Assembly: GCA_035547155.1 (NCBI GenBank)
Contig: DASZVJ010000005.1
Coordinates: 1-12,310 of the forward strand
Direction of reading: 5' to 3'
DNA: 12,310 nt
From: CAZNMF01 sp035547155
Lineage (GTDB): Bacteria > Acidobacteriota > Vicinamibacteria > Vicinamibacterales > SCN-69-37
Part shown: positions 1 through 8,280 of the stretch, one piece after another
How the letters are laid out: every line of letters starts with the position of its first letter
Position numbering within the stretch: position 1 is the stretch's first letter
Translations under genes and position numbers: made by a program
The notes under the pieces: generated by a model
What the model was told of the DNA's origin: nothing
Databases searched by the model: none
The model's input: only the letters and a program-made list of their open reading frames with translations

Positions 1-26
1 TAGAAATCCTTGAATGCCATCATCAT
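1..26 (-). CDS. Start of an unidentified gene, cut by the window edge
   Basis: Only the first eight codons are visible. Three consecutive in-frame ATGs (26-24, 23-21, 20-18) are followed by Ala-Phe-Lys-Asp-Phe. The first ATG overlaps the stop of the upstream fliN-like gene in an ATGA arrangement, and a perfect GGAGG lies 7 nt upstream, so a real translation start here is well supported. The position at the end of a fliM-fliN block suggests another flagellar or chemotaxis gene. Eight codons are too few to name a family and I do not attempt it. Confidence 0.7.
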
Positions 27-766
27 GACCGTGCCTCCAGCTCCGCCGTGCGGCGGCCGTTCGCCAACTCCGTAATCCGTACGCCGTAGTTCCCGCCGAC
101 GATGACCACTTCGCCGCGCGCGATGACGCGCTCGCCGACGAGCAGCTCGACCGGCTCGTCCGGCGACCGTCCCATGTCCACGACCGATCCCGTGCTCAGA
201 TCCGCGACCGATCGGAGCGGCATGATCGCGCGGCCGAACCGCACGACCAGCGGGAGGTCGACGTCCATCACGGCTTCGAGCCGCGCATCGTCGGCCGCAC
301 TCGAGGCGGCGGATGCCGCGGCGGTCGTCAAATCGACGTCGATCGCGAATCGCGCCGTCGTCTGATCCGGCCACGCGGCCGAGAGCGACGCGATCGCCGG
401 GGCATTGGCGAGCTTCACGTCGGGATCGCCGAACGTGACGCCGGCCGCTTCCGGCGTTGTTTCGATCGCCGACGTCACGCGCGCGACGAGATCGGCGAGC
501 GCGCCGGCGACGGCATCGTCGGCGGCGGGCGCGTCGAGCGCGAGGATCCGCGTCGCACACGCGACGGCGCCCGCGCGGTCGAACCACAGACGCAGCGCGC
601 CGCTCGCGGCGCCGGACATCGTCGCGGTCACGCTCCATCCCGGCCCTTCGGCAGGGCCGGCGGCGGTCGACGATGCGGGCGCGCCGATCGGAGTCGCGGC
701 CCAGGCGTCGGCGATGGCCTGCGCGACGACGCGCGTCAGCGCTTCTGCAGTTACCGGTGTCGCCAT
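23..766 (-). CDS. fliN: FliN-family motor switch protein with an N-terminal CheX/CheC-like domain (FliY-like)
   Basis: 247 aa. Residues about 163-236 are a canonical FliN/SpoA domain: DLPLVVRFGRA, STGSVVDM, then ARGEVVIV and YGVRITEL, the classic FliN C-terminal signature. It should form the lower C-ring with FliM and face the export ATPase. Residues about 44-150 read like a CheX/CheC-type domain: a GxxSGALRL strand, a DDAV helix, then GVTFGDPDV. In place of the family's catalytic ExxN the sequence has Ala-Leu-Ala-Asp (residues 89-92), so phosphatase activity is unlikely. The overall plan resembles FliY of Bacillus and Thermotoga, but the N-terminal assignment is by eye. An Ala-rich linker (about 147-160) joins the domains. 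The ATG start is 1 nt after the fliM stop, with GGAG 9 nt upstream; the gene ends in an ATGA overlap with the next. The symbol fliY would be equally defensible. Confidence 0.88.
   Translation of the reverse strand: MATPVTAEALTRVVAQAIADAWAATPIGAPASSTAAGPAEGPGWSVTATMSGAASGALRLWFDRAGAVACATRILALDAPAADDAVAGALADLVARVTSAIETTPEAAGVTFGDPDVKLANAPAIASLSAAWPDQTTARFAIDVDLTTAAASAASSAADDARLEAVMDVDLPLVVRFGRAIMPLRSVADLSTGSVVDMGRSPDEPVELLVGERVIARGEVVIVGGNYGVRITELANGRRTAELEARS
34..38 (-). promoter_or_regulatory. Ribosome binding site for the truncated left-edge gene
   Basis: GGAGG on the minus strand, 7 nt before the first of the three tandem ATGs. It lies inside the 3' end of the fliN-like gene. It favours the first ATG (26) as the start, since the next two would be 10 and 13 nt away. 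Confidence 0.65.
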
Positions 767-767
767 G

Positions 768-1751
768 TCACATCACTCCGGCTGACGATCCCACGGCGGG
801 ATCGCAGCGTTCTTCGATTTGCACCATCAGGCGGCCGCGCTCGGACGCGAGCCGTCCAGCCAGCTTGCGCACGCCGCCGACGTAGACGTCGAGCGGCCGA
901 TCGGCCGGCAGCGGCAGCATGACGATCTCGCCCGGCTTCAGCGCGAGCACGGCGCCCGTCTTCAGACGCGTGCGGATGAGCGGCACGACGGGCATCGGCA
1001 CGCGCGCCAGGTTCTCGGTCATCCACGCGCGCTCGGCCGGCGTCAGCTCACGGCGCTGGCGCTGCCAGGCCGTGGACACGGTGCCCGCGGTCTCGACGAC
1101 GTTGGTCGGGATGCAGAGACTAATCATTCCGCGGACATCGCCGACTTTCAGATCGAAGATGACCGCGCACACGATCTCGTTCGGCGCCGCAACCTGGAGC
1201 ATCTGCGGACGCGTCTCGCGGCCGCGAATGCTGAACGTGAGGCTCGTAACCGCCTTCCACGCTTCCGCGAGGCCGTCGAGCAGCAGCTTGACGACTTCGT
1301 CGACGACGTTCTGCTCGATCTCCGTGAGCGGACGCGAGACGGCGACGGACTGGCCGGTGCCGCCGAGCATGCGGTCCATCATCGCGAACGCGACGGACGG
1401 ATTGATCTCGATGGCGCCGACTTCGTCGAACGGCGCGATGCTGAGCGAATAGAACGCCGTCGGATCACTCAGCGACGAGAGGAACTCCTGATACGAGAAC
1501 TGCTCCACCGAGGCGACGGACAGATTGATCGTCGTCCGCAGATACGCGGAGAGCGACGTCGACAGGTTGCGGGCGCCGCGCTCGTGCAGGAACTGCAGCG
1601 CGTGCATCTGCTCCTTCGACACCCGGTCCGGGCGCCGGAAGTTGTAGCGCACGACCGGACCGGTCTGCGCCGGCTTGCGGCGGCCGCGCGGTGCGTCGCC
1701 CGCGGCCGACAGCAGCGCGTCGATCTCGGCCTGCGTCAGGATCTTGGCCAC
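768..1751 (-). CDS. fliM: Flagellar motor switch protein FliM
   Basis: 327 aa, the usual FliM length. FliM forms the C-ring wall, binds FliG above and FliN below, and receives phospho-CheY. Residues 5-14 (LTQAEIDALL) are the conserved N-terminal CheY-binding motif, so this motor should respond to chemotaxis signalling. The middle domain contains FDEVGAIEINPSVAF and the GGTGQ loop (130-134). The C-terminal SpoA domain, which pairs with FliN, spans about 250-317. The start is GTG, 1 nt after the fliA stop, with GGAGG 9 nt upstream inside fliA; the next residues match the FliM N-terminus, so the GTG is trusted. It is 1 nt from the downstream fliN-like gene. FliM usually sits between fliL and fliN; here it follows fliA instead. 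Confidence 0.97.
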   Translation of the reverse strand: MAKILTQAEIDALLSAAGDAPRGRRKPAQTGPVVRYNFRRPDRVSKEQMHALQFLHERGARNLSTSLSAYLRTTINLSVASVEQFSYQEFLSSLSDPTAFYSLSIAPFDEVGAIEINPSVAFAMMDRMLGGTGQSVAVSRPLTEIEQNVVDEVVKLLLDGLAEAWKAVTSLTFSIRGRETRPQMLQVAAPNEIVCAVIFDLKVGDVRGMISLCIPTNVVETAGTVSTAWQRQRRELTPAERAWMTENLARVPMPVVPLIRTRLKTGAVLALKPGEIVMLPLPADRPLDVYVGGVRKLAGRLASERGRLMVQIEERCDPAVGSSAGVM

Positions 1752-1752
1752 G

Positions 1753-2493
1753 TCAGTGCGCCTCCACCGGCCGCAGCCATTCCTGCATCATCGACCGCAG
1801 GCGGGAGACGGCCTGCGTGCGCAGCTGCGACACGCGCGATTCGCCGACGCCAATCACCTGGCCGATCTCGGCGAGCGTGAGCTCTTCTTCGTACGACAAC
1901 GCGAGGATCTGCCGCTCGCGCTCGGGCAGTTGCGCGAGCGCGTCGACGAGCCGTGCACGCAGCTCGCGGCGCTCGAGCTGACGATACGGGCCTTCATCGT
2001 CGATCGCGACCTCGAGCAGTCCCGCCGATTCCTCGCCGGTGCCCGCGGCCTGGACGGCCGCGAGATCCGCGAGCCGCAGATCGTCGAGCTTGGCTTCGTA
2101 GTCGTCGGTCGACACGCCCAGCGCCGCGGCGATTTCCTCCGCCTCGGGCTCGCGGCCGAGCGTGTGACGCAGCTTGCTCATCGCGCCGTCGACATCGCGC
2201 TGCAGCTTGCGCAGCGATCGCGGCACCCAGTCGAGGCCGCGCAGCGCGTCGAGCATCGCGCCGTGAATCCGCCGGCGCGCGAACGCGTCGAACGGCACGC
2301 CGAGCGACGGCTGATAGCGATTCGCCGCCTCGATCAAGCCGAGCACGCCGACGCTCACCAGCTCCGAGAGCTCGACTTGCGACGGCAGACGTCGTCCGAG
2401 ACGGCTGGCCATCGAGCGGACGAGATCGACGTGCGCCATCACGAGCGCGTCACGCTGTTTCGGATCCTGCGCCGTGACCGTTCTCACGCGCAT
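1753..2493 (-). CDS. fliA: RNA polymerase sigma factor for flagellar genes, sigma-28 (FliA)
   Basis: 246 aa, normal for sigma-28. It directs RNA polymerase to late flagellar and chemotaxis promoters, normally after FlgM is exported through the finished hook; flgM is not in this window. Region 2 (about 12-92) includes SELVSVGVLGLIEAANRY, then FDAFARRRIHGAMLDALR and DWVPRS, the FliA-specific block. Region 3 is about 95-160. Region 4 (about 185-235) has LPERERQILALSYEEELT and the helix-turn-helix IGQVIGVGESRVSQLR. The frame stays open upstream to 3018, but that extension is flhG read out of frame. The ATG at 2493 has GGAGG 7 nt upstream and gives a standard N-terminus. It overlaps flhG by 10 nt and ends 1 nt before fliM. 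Confidence 0.96.
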   Translation of the reverse strand: MRVRTVTAQDPKQRDALVMAHVDLVRSMASRLGRRLPSQVELSELVSVGVLGLIEAANRYQPSLGVPFDAFARRRIHGAMLDALRGLDWVPRSLRKLQRDVDGAMSKLRHTLGREPEAEEIAAALGVSTDDYEAKLDDLRLADLAAVQAAGTGEESAGLLEVAIDDEGPYRQLERRELRARLVDALAQLPERERQILALSYEEELTLAEIGQVIGVGESRVSQLRTQAVSRLRSMMQEWLRPVEAH

Positions 2494-3344
2494 TGCGGGG
2501 CCTCCATGTTCGAGCCGGGACGCGCGCCGCCAGCCAGCACGGGCTGCGACGGCCACGGTCCACTCCCGGGCGTCCGGGCGGTGGTCAGGCGCCGGGCGAG
2601 CCGGCGAATGCAGCCGCTGGCCGCGCCGGAGGACTCGGTGCCGATGAGCGGAACTTGCGAGAAACCGGCTTCCTTGACGAGACGGTCCTCGAGGACGTGC
2701 CCGTCGTAGCGCAGCGCGCGGCCGAGGAAGCGATCCGCCGCGAGCGAGATCTGACGGAAGACGAGGCCGCCCTCCTCCGCGTCGCGCGCCGAGTTGACGA
2801 CGACGCCAATCGGCTTCGTGCTGTCGCTGGCGCTGACGAGCTTGATCACCGCGTACGCGTCGACGACAGCCGCCGGGTCGTAGGACGTGACGACGAGCAC
2901 GTAGTCCGCGAGGCCGATGACGTCGATGACGTTGTCGGAGATGCCGGTCGCCGTGTCGATCAGCAGGAAGTCGAGATCGCGGCTCGTCTGATCGATCGCG
3001 CCGCGCAGCCGCATCCATCGCTCGTCGTCGAGCGCGGTGAGCGCACGGATGCCGCTGCCCGCCGGAATGATGCGCACGCCGGCCGGGCCGGCGAGCGCGA
3101 CGTCCGCGACGGTCTTCGTCCCGTCGAGCACGGCGCCAAGATGCTGTTCCGGCGTGAGGCCGAGCAGCACGTCGATGTTGCCGAGCGCGAAGTCCGCGTC
3201 GAGAATCCCGACGCGATGGCCGAGACGCGACATGGCCATGGCGAGGTTGATCGTGAGGCTGGTCTTCCCCACGCCGCCCTTGCCGCTGGTAACGGCGATT
3301 CTGGTCGCTGGCGGCCGTGGTGCGGCCGGCGCGGTCAGTGACAC
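2484..3344 (-). CDS. flhG: Flagellar number regulator, MinD/ParA-type ATPase FlhG (FleN/YlxH)
   Basis: 286 aa. FlhG is a membrane-cycling ATPase that limits flagellar number and acts with FlhF. The deviant Walker A motif GKGGVGKTS is at residues 21-29. Switch I is GILDADFALGNIDVLLG (47-63, family-typical NIDVLLG) and switch II is LLIDTATGIS. The start is GTG, with GGAGG 7 nt upstream; the longer open frame to 4016 is flhF out of frame. Only about 15 residues (Ala/Pro-rich) precede the first beta strand, and the DQAxxLR motif that stimulates the FlhF GTPase in characterised homologues is not visible. A basic stretch near 246-252 (IRRLARR) may belong to the C-terminal membrane-targeting helix. 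It overlaps flhF by 10 nt and fliA by 10 nt. Confidence 0.93.
   Translation of the reverse strand: MSLTAPAAPRPPATRIAVTSGKGGVGKTSLTINLAMAMSRLGHRVGILDADFALGNIDVLLGLTPEQHLGAVLDGTKTVADVALAGPAGVRIIPAGSGIRALTALDDERWMRLRGAIDQTSRDLDFLLIDTATGISDNVIDVIGLADYVLVVTSYDPAAVVDAYAVIKLVSASDSTKPIGVVVNSARDAEEGGLVFRQISLAADRFLGRALRYDGHVLEDRLVKEAGFSQVPLIGTESSGAASGCIRRLARRLTTARTPGSGPWPSQPVLAGGARPGSNMEAPQCA
2501..2505 (-). promoter_or_regulatory. Ribosome binding site fixing the fliA start
   Basis: GGAGG on the minus strand within the last codons of flhG, 7 nt before the ATG at 2493. It decides between this start and the much longer open frame that continues upstream. Confidence 0.8.
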
Positions 3345-4363
3345 GGTTGTTCCTCCATCGCCGGCTCTCCCAGGAGCGCGGCGGCCAGACTCACCGGCGT
3401 CGCGCGCCACAAGTCTTCGGGTACGCGCTGGCCGGATGCGAGATACGAAATGGGCAGACCGCGATCGCGCACGGCGGCGACGAGCGGCATGACGGACTCG
3501 GTTTCGTCGAGCTTGGTGATGACCACGCGCGACGGCTTCAGCGGCGCGTAGCGATCGATCACGCGGCGCGCGGTGGCTTCGGACGTGTCGGCGGCGAGCA
3601 CGAGATGCGTGCGCACGCTGCGCTTCTGGCTGAGCACGTCGAACACCGTCGCGACGCCTTCGTCGGACGGCGATCGGCCGGCCGTGTCGACGAGCACGGG
3701 ATTGCGCGCCGAGGCGAGCGCCAGCGAGAGATCGTCGGCGTTGTGCGCGACGCGGAACGGGACGGCGAGAATCTCGGCGTAGCCGCGAAGCTGCTCGATC
3801 GCGCCGGCGCGGAACGTGTCCGCGGCGACGAGATTGAGCGCGCGATTGCGCACGAGCCGCTCCTGCGCGGCAATCTTCGCGATGGTCGTCGTCTTGCCGG
3901 CGCCAGGCGGGCCGACGAACACTTCGCACCGCTCGTACTCCGCATCGTCGCCGGCGAGCGGCTCGAGCTCGGCGGAGAGCGCGCGGCGGATGACCTGCGT
4001 CGATCCGCTGCGGCACTCGGCGTCGCTCATCCGGTCGACGACGGCACCGGCCAGTGCGCGGTCCATCCCGGCCGCGACGAGCCGGGCCGCCATCCCGGAC
4101 CGGATGTGATCGGCGCGCGGCTGTCGGCGGGCCGTCACCTCGGTGGGCATCTCCGACATGTCCGCGGGCTCGACGAGCGGCGGATCACCGGCCGTCCGTT
4201 CGGCTGCGGCGGTCAGACGCACGACGCGCTGGCCCATCCAGCCGCGCCAGCCGGGCGCCGGCACGAGCTCGGTCGAGAGCACGAGCGCAGACGGCCCCAG
4301 CTCGGCTCGGGCCGCAGCCAGCGCTTCTCGCACGGTCGGACGATAGAGGCGTTTGACGTGCAT
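3335..4363 (-). CDS. flhF: Flagellar placement GTPase FlhF (SRP-type)
   Basis: 342 aa. FlhF is the third SRP GTPase beside Ffh and FtsY; it marks where a flagellum is built and is regulated by FlhG. The N-terminus MHVKRLYRPTVREALAAAR is typical of FlhF. A variable B region runs to about 85 and a helical N domain from about 86 to 140. The G domain carries G1 GPPGAGKTTT (151-160), ADTFRAGAIEQL (181-192), G3 DTAGR (226-230), G4 TKLDE (283-287) and the closing SGQRVPEDL (310-318). All nucleotide-binding motifs are intact. It is on the short side because the B region is compact. The ATG is 1 nt after the flhA stop with no clear Shine-Dalgarno, so translation probably depends on coupling to flhA. 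Confidence 0.96.
   Translation of the reverse strand: MHVKRLYRPTVREALAAARAELGPSALVLSTELVPAPGWRGWMGQRVVRLTAAAERTAGDPPLVEPADMSEMPTEVTARRQPRADHIRSGMAARLVAAGMDRALAGAVVDRMSDAECRSGSTQVIRRALSAELEPLAGDDAEYERCEVFVGPPGAGKTTTIAKIAAQERLVRNRALNLVAADTFRAGAIEQLRGYAEILAVPFRVAHNADDLSLALASARNPVLVDTAGRSPSDEGVATVFDVLSQKRSVRTHLVLAADTSEATARRVIDRYAPLKPSRVVITKLDETESVMPLVAAVRDRGLPISYLASGQRVPEDLWRATPVSLAAALLGEPAMEEQPCH
3352..3356 (-). promoter_or_regulatory. Ribosome binding site fixing the flhG GTG start
   Basis: GGAGG on the minus strand inside the last codons of flhF, 7 nt before GTG at 3344. It supports a short FlhG N-terminus and argues against any upstream start. Confidence 0.8.
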
Positions 4364-4364
4364 G

Positions 4365-6416
4365 TCAGTCGAGGGTCGTCACGGACACGACCCGCACCTG
4401 CGGCGGCACCTCGGCGTGCGACAGGACCACGACGTGTGGCAGGGCCCTGGAGAACAAGCGCCAAAGGTGCGGACGCAGCATCGGTGAGCACAACAGCACA
4501 GGTTGTGCCAGGTCTTCAGCGGCTAGCGCTTCGCCCAGCCGCGACGCCAGCGACTGCGCCCGGGCCGGGTCCACGGCGAGGATCGCGCCGCGATCGGTGC
4601 GCGTGATCGAGCTGGCGAGCGCGTCTTCGAGCGACGGCGAGAGCGCGATGACGCGCAGGTCGCCCTTCTCGTCCTGATACGGGCGGCAGATCGATCGGCC
4701 GAGCGCCGTGCGCACGGCCTCGACGATGACGTCGGGGTCCTTCGAGACGGCCGACGCGTCGGCCATCGCCTCGAGGATCGTGGAGAGATCGCGGACGGGC
4801 ACGCGCTCGCGCAGGAGCTGCCGCAGCACGCGCTGCACGTCGCCGACCGACGCGACCTTCGGCACGAGCTCCTCGACGAGCTTCGGTGACGTCTGTCCGA
4901 CGCGGTCGATGAGATCTTTCGTCTGCTGCCGCGTGAGCAGCTCCGGCAGGAACGTGCGAATGACCTCCGACAGGTGCGTCGAGATCGCCGTCGTCGGATC
5001 GACGACGGTGTAGCCGGCTTGAATCGCGGCATCGCGTCGCTCCTGCGCGATCCACACCGCCGGCAGCCCGAACGCGGCCTCGCGCGTCGAGATGCCCTCG
5101 ATCGCCATCGTGACCATGCCGGGATTGATCGCGAGCAGGCGATCCGTATAGAGCTCGCCGCGCGCGACCTCCACGCCCTTGACGAGAATCGTGTACGTGC
5201 GCGGGCCGAGCTGCAGGTTGTCGGCGACGTGCACCGGCGGCACGACCATGCCGGTCTCCGACGCGATCTGCTTGCGGATCGCGCGCACGCGGTTGAGCAG
5301 CGTCCCGCCGCGCGACTCGTCGACGATCGTCACGAGCGCGTAGCCGACTTCGATGCCGAGCGGATCGACCTGCGTCACGGCCTCGATCGCGTCGGTCGGT
5401 GCGGCCGCCGCTTCCACCGGCGCGTCCGCTTTCGCTTCGCGGCGGTTGGCGTACGCCGCGCCGCCGAGCAGCGCGGCGACGAAGAGGAACGAGAACTTCG
5501 GCAGACCCGGAATCAGCGCGAGCGTGACGAGCACGGACGCCGCGACGGCCAGCGGACGCGACCGCGCCAACAACTGCGTGGCGACTTCTTCACCGAGGTT
5601 CGATTCCGCGGCCGCGCGCGTCGTGATCAAGCCGCCCGACATCGAGACGAGCAGCGCGGGGATCGCGGTGACGAGGCCCTCGCCCACCGTCAGGATCGTG
5701 TAGGTCTCTGCCGCGGTGCCGATGTCGAGGCCGTGCTGGACGACGCCGATGATCAGGCCCGCGATGATGTTGACGCCGGTGATGAGCACGGCGGCGAGCG
5801 CGTCACGCTGTGTGAAGCGGATCGCACCGTCCATCGCACCGTAGAAGTCGGCCTCGCGCCGCAGCCGCTCGCGCCGCGCGCGCGCCTCCTGGTCGTTAAT
5901 CGTGCCGGAGTTCAGGTCGGCGTCGATCGCCATCTGCCGGCCGGGCATCGCGTCCAACGTGAACCGCGCCGTCACTTCCGAGATGCGGACCGCGCCGTGG
6001 TTGATGACGAGGAACTGGATCGCGATGAGGACGAGGAAGACGACGATGCCGACGACGAAGTTGCCGCCGACCACGAACTGGCCGAACGACATGATCACGT
6101 TGCCGGCCGCGCCGATGCCCTCCTGACCGTTGAGCAGCACCAGGCGCGTCGACGCGACGTTGAGCGACAGCCGCATCAACGTCAACAACAGGAGCAACGA
6201 CGGAAAGACGGAGAACTCGACCGGCTGCTTGACGTAAATCGCCGTGAAGAGCAGCACGACCGCCAGGCCGATGTCGACCGACAGCAGCAGGTCGAGCACG
6301 AGCGGCGGCAGCGGCACGATCATCAGCAGCACGACGACCATGATGGCCATCGGCGCGAGGAGATAGGCCGCGCGATGCGCTTGCGGTTTCGGGAGGGTCA
6401 GGGTGGCTGTCGTCAT
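4365..6416 (-). CDS. flhA: Flagellar type III export gate protein FlhA
   Basis: 683 aa, full length. FlhA forms the nonameric ring of the export gate: its membrane part couples proton flow to secretion and its cytosolic ring docks chaperone-substrate complexes. The N-terminal half has about eight membrane segments (roughly 17-40, 43-62, 70-80, 112-137, 204-226, 243-261, 289-303, 307-322). The FHIPEP signature MRLSLNVASTRLVLLNG is at 81-97. The conserved cytoplasmic loop (about 143-203) has DAMPGRQMAIDADLN and ADFYGAMDGAIRF. From about 350 it is the cytosolic domain. The start is 22 nt after the flhB stop and lacks an obvious Shine-Dalgarno. No other start codon is available in the frame nearby. 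Confidence 0.98.
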   Translation of the reverse strand: MTTATLTLPKPQAHRAAYLLAPMAIMVVVLLMIVPLPPLVLDLLLSVDIGLAVVLLFTAIYVKQPVEFSVFPSLLLLLTLMRLSLNVASTRLVLLNGQEGIGAAGNVIMSFGQFVVGGNFVVGIVVFLVLIAIQFLVINHGAVRISEVTARFTLDAMPGRQMAIDADLNSGTINDQEARARRERLRREADFYGAMDGAIRFTQRDALAAVLITGVNIIAGLIIGVVQHGLDIGTAAETYTILTVGEGLVTAIPALLVSMSGGLITTRAAAESNLGEEVATQLLARSRPLAVAASVLVTLALIPGLPKFSFLFVAALLGGAAYANRREAKADAPVEAAAAPTDAIEAVTQVDPLGIEVGYALVTIVDESRGGTLLNRVRAIRKQIASETGMVVPPVHVADNLQLGPRTYTILVKGVEVARGELYTDRLLAINPGMVTMAIEGISTREAAFGLPAVWIAQERRDAAIQAGYTVVDPTTAISTHLSEVIRTFLPELLTRQQTKDLIDRVGQTSPKLVEELVPKVASVGDVQRVLRQLLRERVPVRDLSTILEAMADASAVSKDPDVIVEAVRTALGRSICRPYQDEKGDLRVIALSPSLEDALASSITRTDRGAILAVDPARAQSLASRLGEALAAEDLAQPVLLCSPMLRPHLWRLFSRALPHVVVLSHAEVPPQVRVVSVTTLD

Positions 6417-6438
6417 GATGCGTCCGGTCGGTCCGGCC

Positions 6439-7515
6439 TCAGAGGATCAACTGCTTCAGGCGCACGAGATACGCGAGCACCTCGGCGACGGCGCCGAACA
6501 GGTCCGCGGGAATCGTGTCGCCGATGTCGGCGGCTTTGTAGAGCGCGCGCGCGAGCGTGACGTTCTCCACGATCGGCACGCCATGCTCGCGGGCGACGGT
6601 CCGGATGCGCGCCGCCATGTGGTCGTGGCCCTTCGCGACGACGACCGGCGCGGCCATCTCCGCACGGCGGTACTCCAGCGCGACCGCGTAGTGCGTCGGG
6701 TTCGTGACGACGACGGTCGCGGTCTCGACGGACTTGAGCATGCGGCTGCGCGCCATCTCGCGCTGCGCCCGCCGCACGCGCGACTTGATCTCGGGGCTGC
6801 CTTCGTTCTGCTTCGCCTCTTCGCGCACTTCCTGGCGCGTCATCTTCAAGTCCGACATCAGGCGCCACCGCTGCCACGCGTAGTCCGCGACGCCGAGCGC
6901 GAGGAGCGCGAGGCTCGTGCGCCACAACAGCGTCCAGAGATGCGACCAGGCGATCTGCGCCGCGTCGATCGGCGTCATGCCCATCAACGCCGGCGCCTCT
7001 TCGAACCAGGGCAGCACGAGCACGTAGCCGATGCTGCCGACGACCGTGAGGCCGATGAGCGCCTTGAGCAGCTCGGGCCCGGCCTGAAGGGGCTTGAAGC
7101 GCGCGAAGCCCGCGGCGGGATTGAGCCGCGCCCAGTTCATCTCGAGCGCGCGTCCCGAAAATCCCCAGCCGACCTGCGCCACGCCCGTCGCGATCGCGAT
7201 GACCGCGGCAATGAGCGCGCAGGGACCGGCCACGCGCGCCAGCACCGTCGCTTCCGACGTGAGCTGCGTCGTGAGGCCGACGGCTTCGATGCCGCCGCGC
7301 GCGTGATCGGCGAGCGTGCCGAGCGCGTTCGACATGTGGGCGGCGATCAGGGTGACCATCTGCGCGCCGAACCAGCCAAGCCCGAGCGTCACCGCGGCCA
7401 GCGACGCGGCCGGCGCGAGATCACGGCTCCGCGCGACCTGTCCGCGCTCGCGCGCGTCGCGGAGACGTCGATATGTGGGTTTTTCTGTGCGCTCGCCGGT
7501 CTGATCGTTCGCCAT
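6439..7515 (-). CDS. flhB: Flagellar type III export switch protein FlhB
   Basis: 358 aa. FlhB switches export from rod/hook to filament substrates after self-cleavage, on a signal from FliK, which is encoded in the same operon. The N-terminal motif GERTEKPTYRRLRDARERGQ is family-typical. Four hydrophobic segments lie at about 36-58, 96-116, 150-170 and 190-211. A linker (about 220-262) is followed by the cytosolic domain with the intact autocleavage motif NPTH (272-275) in TVVVTNPTHYAVAL. GVPIVENVTLARALY also matches the family. The start is 6 nt past the fliR TAA. Confidence 0.98.
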   Translation of the reverse strand: MANDQTGERTEKPTYRRLRDARERGQVARSRDLAPAASLAAVTLGLGWFGAQMVTLIAAHMSNALGTLADHARGGIEAVGLTTQLTSEATVLARVAGPCALIAAVIAIATGVAQVGWGFSGRALEMNWARLNPAAGFARFKPLQAGPELLKALIGLTVVGSIGYVLVLPWFEEAPALMGMTPIDAAQIAWSHLWTLLWRTSLALLALGVADYAWQRWRLMSDLKMTRQEVREEAKQNEGSPEIKSRVRRAQREMARSRMLKSVETATVVVTNPTHYAVALEYRRAEMAAPVVVAKGHDHMAARIRTVAREHGVPIVENVTLARALYKAADIGDTIPADLFGAVAEVLAYLVRLKQLIL

Positions 7516-7521
7516 GACCGG

Positions 7522-8280
7522 TTACCTGAAGGCCCGCGCGGTATCCGCGCCGAGCGAGAGCGCCGCCGGCAGGAACCGCGCGATGAGCGACGGCAGCGCC
7601 ACGAGGCTGACCGCGGCCACGAGCAGACCTGCGATGACGCGGATCGGCGTGCCCGCCACCATGACGTTGAGCGACGGCGCGACGCGCGACACGAGCCCGA
7701 GCAGGAGCTCGACGATCAGCAGCACGACGATCATCGGCGCCGCGACGCGCATGCCGAGGAGGAAGATCATCCCGAGAATGTGCGCGACGGACGTCGACAG
7801 CGTGTCGTTGACGCCGCCGAGGCCGATCGGCAGCCACGAGTACGAGTCGACGAGCGCGCGCAGCACCGCGTGATGCGCGTTCGTCGCGAGGCAGATGACC
7901 GCCGCGAGGTTGCCGTACAGCAGCGCGATCACGTTGTTCTGCACGCCCGACTGCGGATCGATCAGCGATCCGAGCGAGAGCCCGACCTGATAGCCCGTGA
8001 GATGCCCGGCGAACTCGGCGCCGGCAATCAGCACGCGCACGGCCAGCGTCAGCGCGAGGCCGATCGCCACTTCGCGCAGCACCACGACCGTCAGGCCGAC
8101 GGCCGGCAGCTCCGCCGGCACGCGCACGGCCGACGCCAGCAGCAACGCGAGCAGCACCGTCAGCCCGATGCGCATCACGGGCGGGGCGTTCACCGCGCCG
8201 AGGAACGGCGTCCCCATCACGATCATGCCGGGCCGCACGAGCAGCAGCGCGATGCCGGCAGCGGTCGCGAAGCTCGTCAT
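7522..8280 (-). CDS. fliR: Flagellar type III export pore protein FliR
   Basis: 252 aa. FliR combines with FliP and FliQ into the helical export pore. It is hydrophobic throughout, with about six membrane segments. The conserved region GAEFAGHLTGYQVGLSLGS, followed by IDPQSG, is the FliR core. An in-frame extension to 8346 exists but adds a polar Arg/Ala stretch read from fliQ out of frame. The ATG at 8280 overlaps the fliQ stop as ATGA and begins a typical N-terminus (MTSFATAAGIALLLVR), so it is preferred. The stop is TAA, 6 nt before flhB. Confidence 0.95.
   Translation of the reverse strand: MTSFATAAGIALLLVRPGMIVMGTPFLGAVNAPPVMRIGLTVLLALLLASAVRVPAELPAVGLTVVVLREVAIGLALTLAVRVLIAGAEFAGHLTGYQVGLSLGSLIDPQSGVQNNVIALLYGNLAAVICLATNAHHAVLRALVDSYSWLPIGLGGVNDTLSTSVAHILGMIFLLGMRVAAPMIVVLLIVELLLGLVSRVAPSLNVMVAGTPIRVIAGLLVAAVSLVALPSLIARFLPAALSLGADTARAFR

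Noticed and set aside
2494..3018. An upstream in-frame extension of fliA
   Set aside because: It is flhG read in another frame and Arg-rich. The ATG at 2493 has a strong ribosome binding site and gives the standard length. The same reasoning removes the extensions of flhG (to 4016), fliR (to 8346), fliP (to 9650) and fliL (to 10621).
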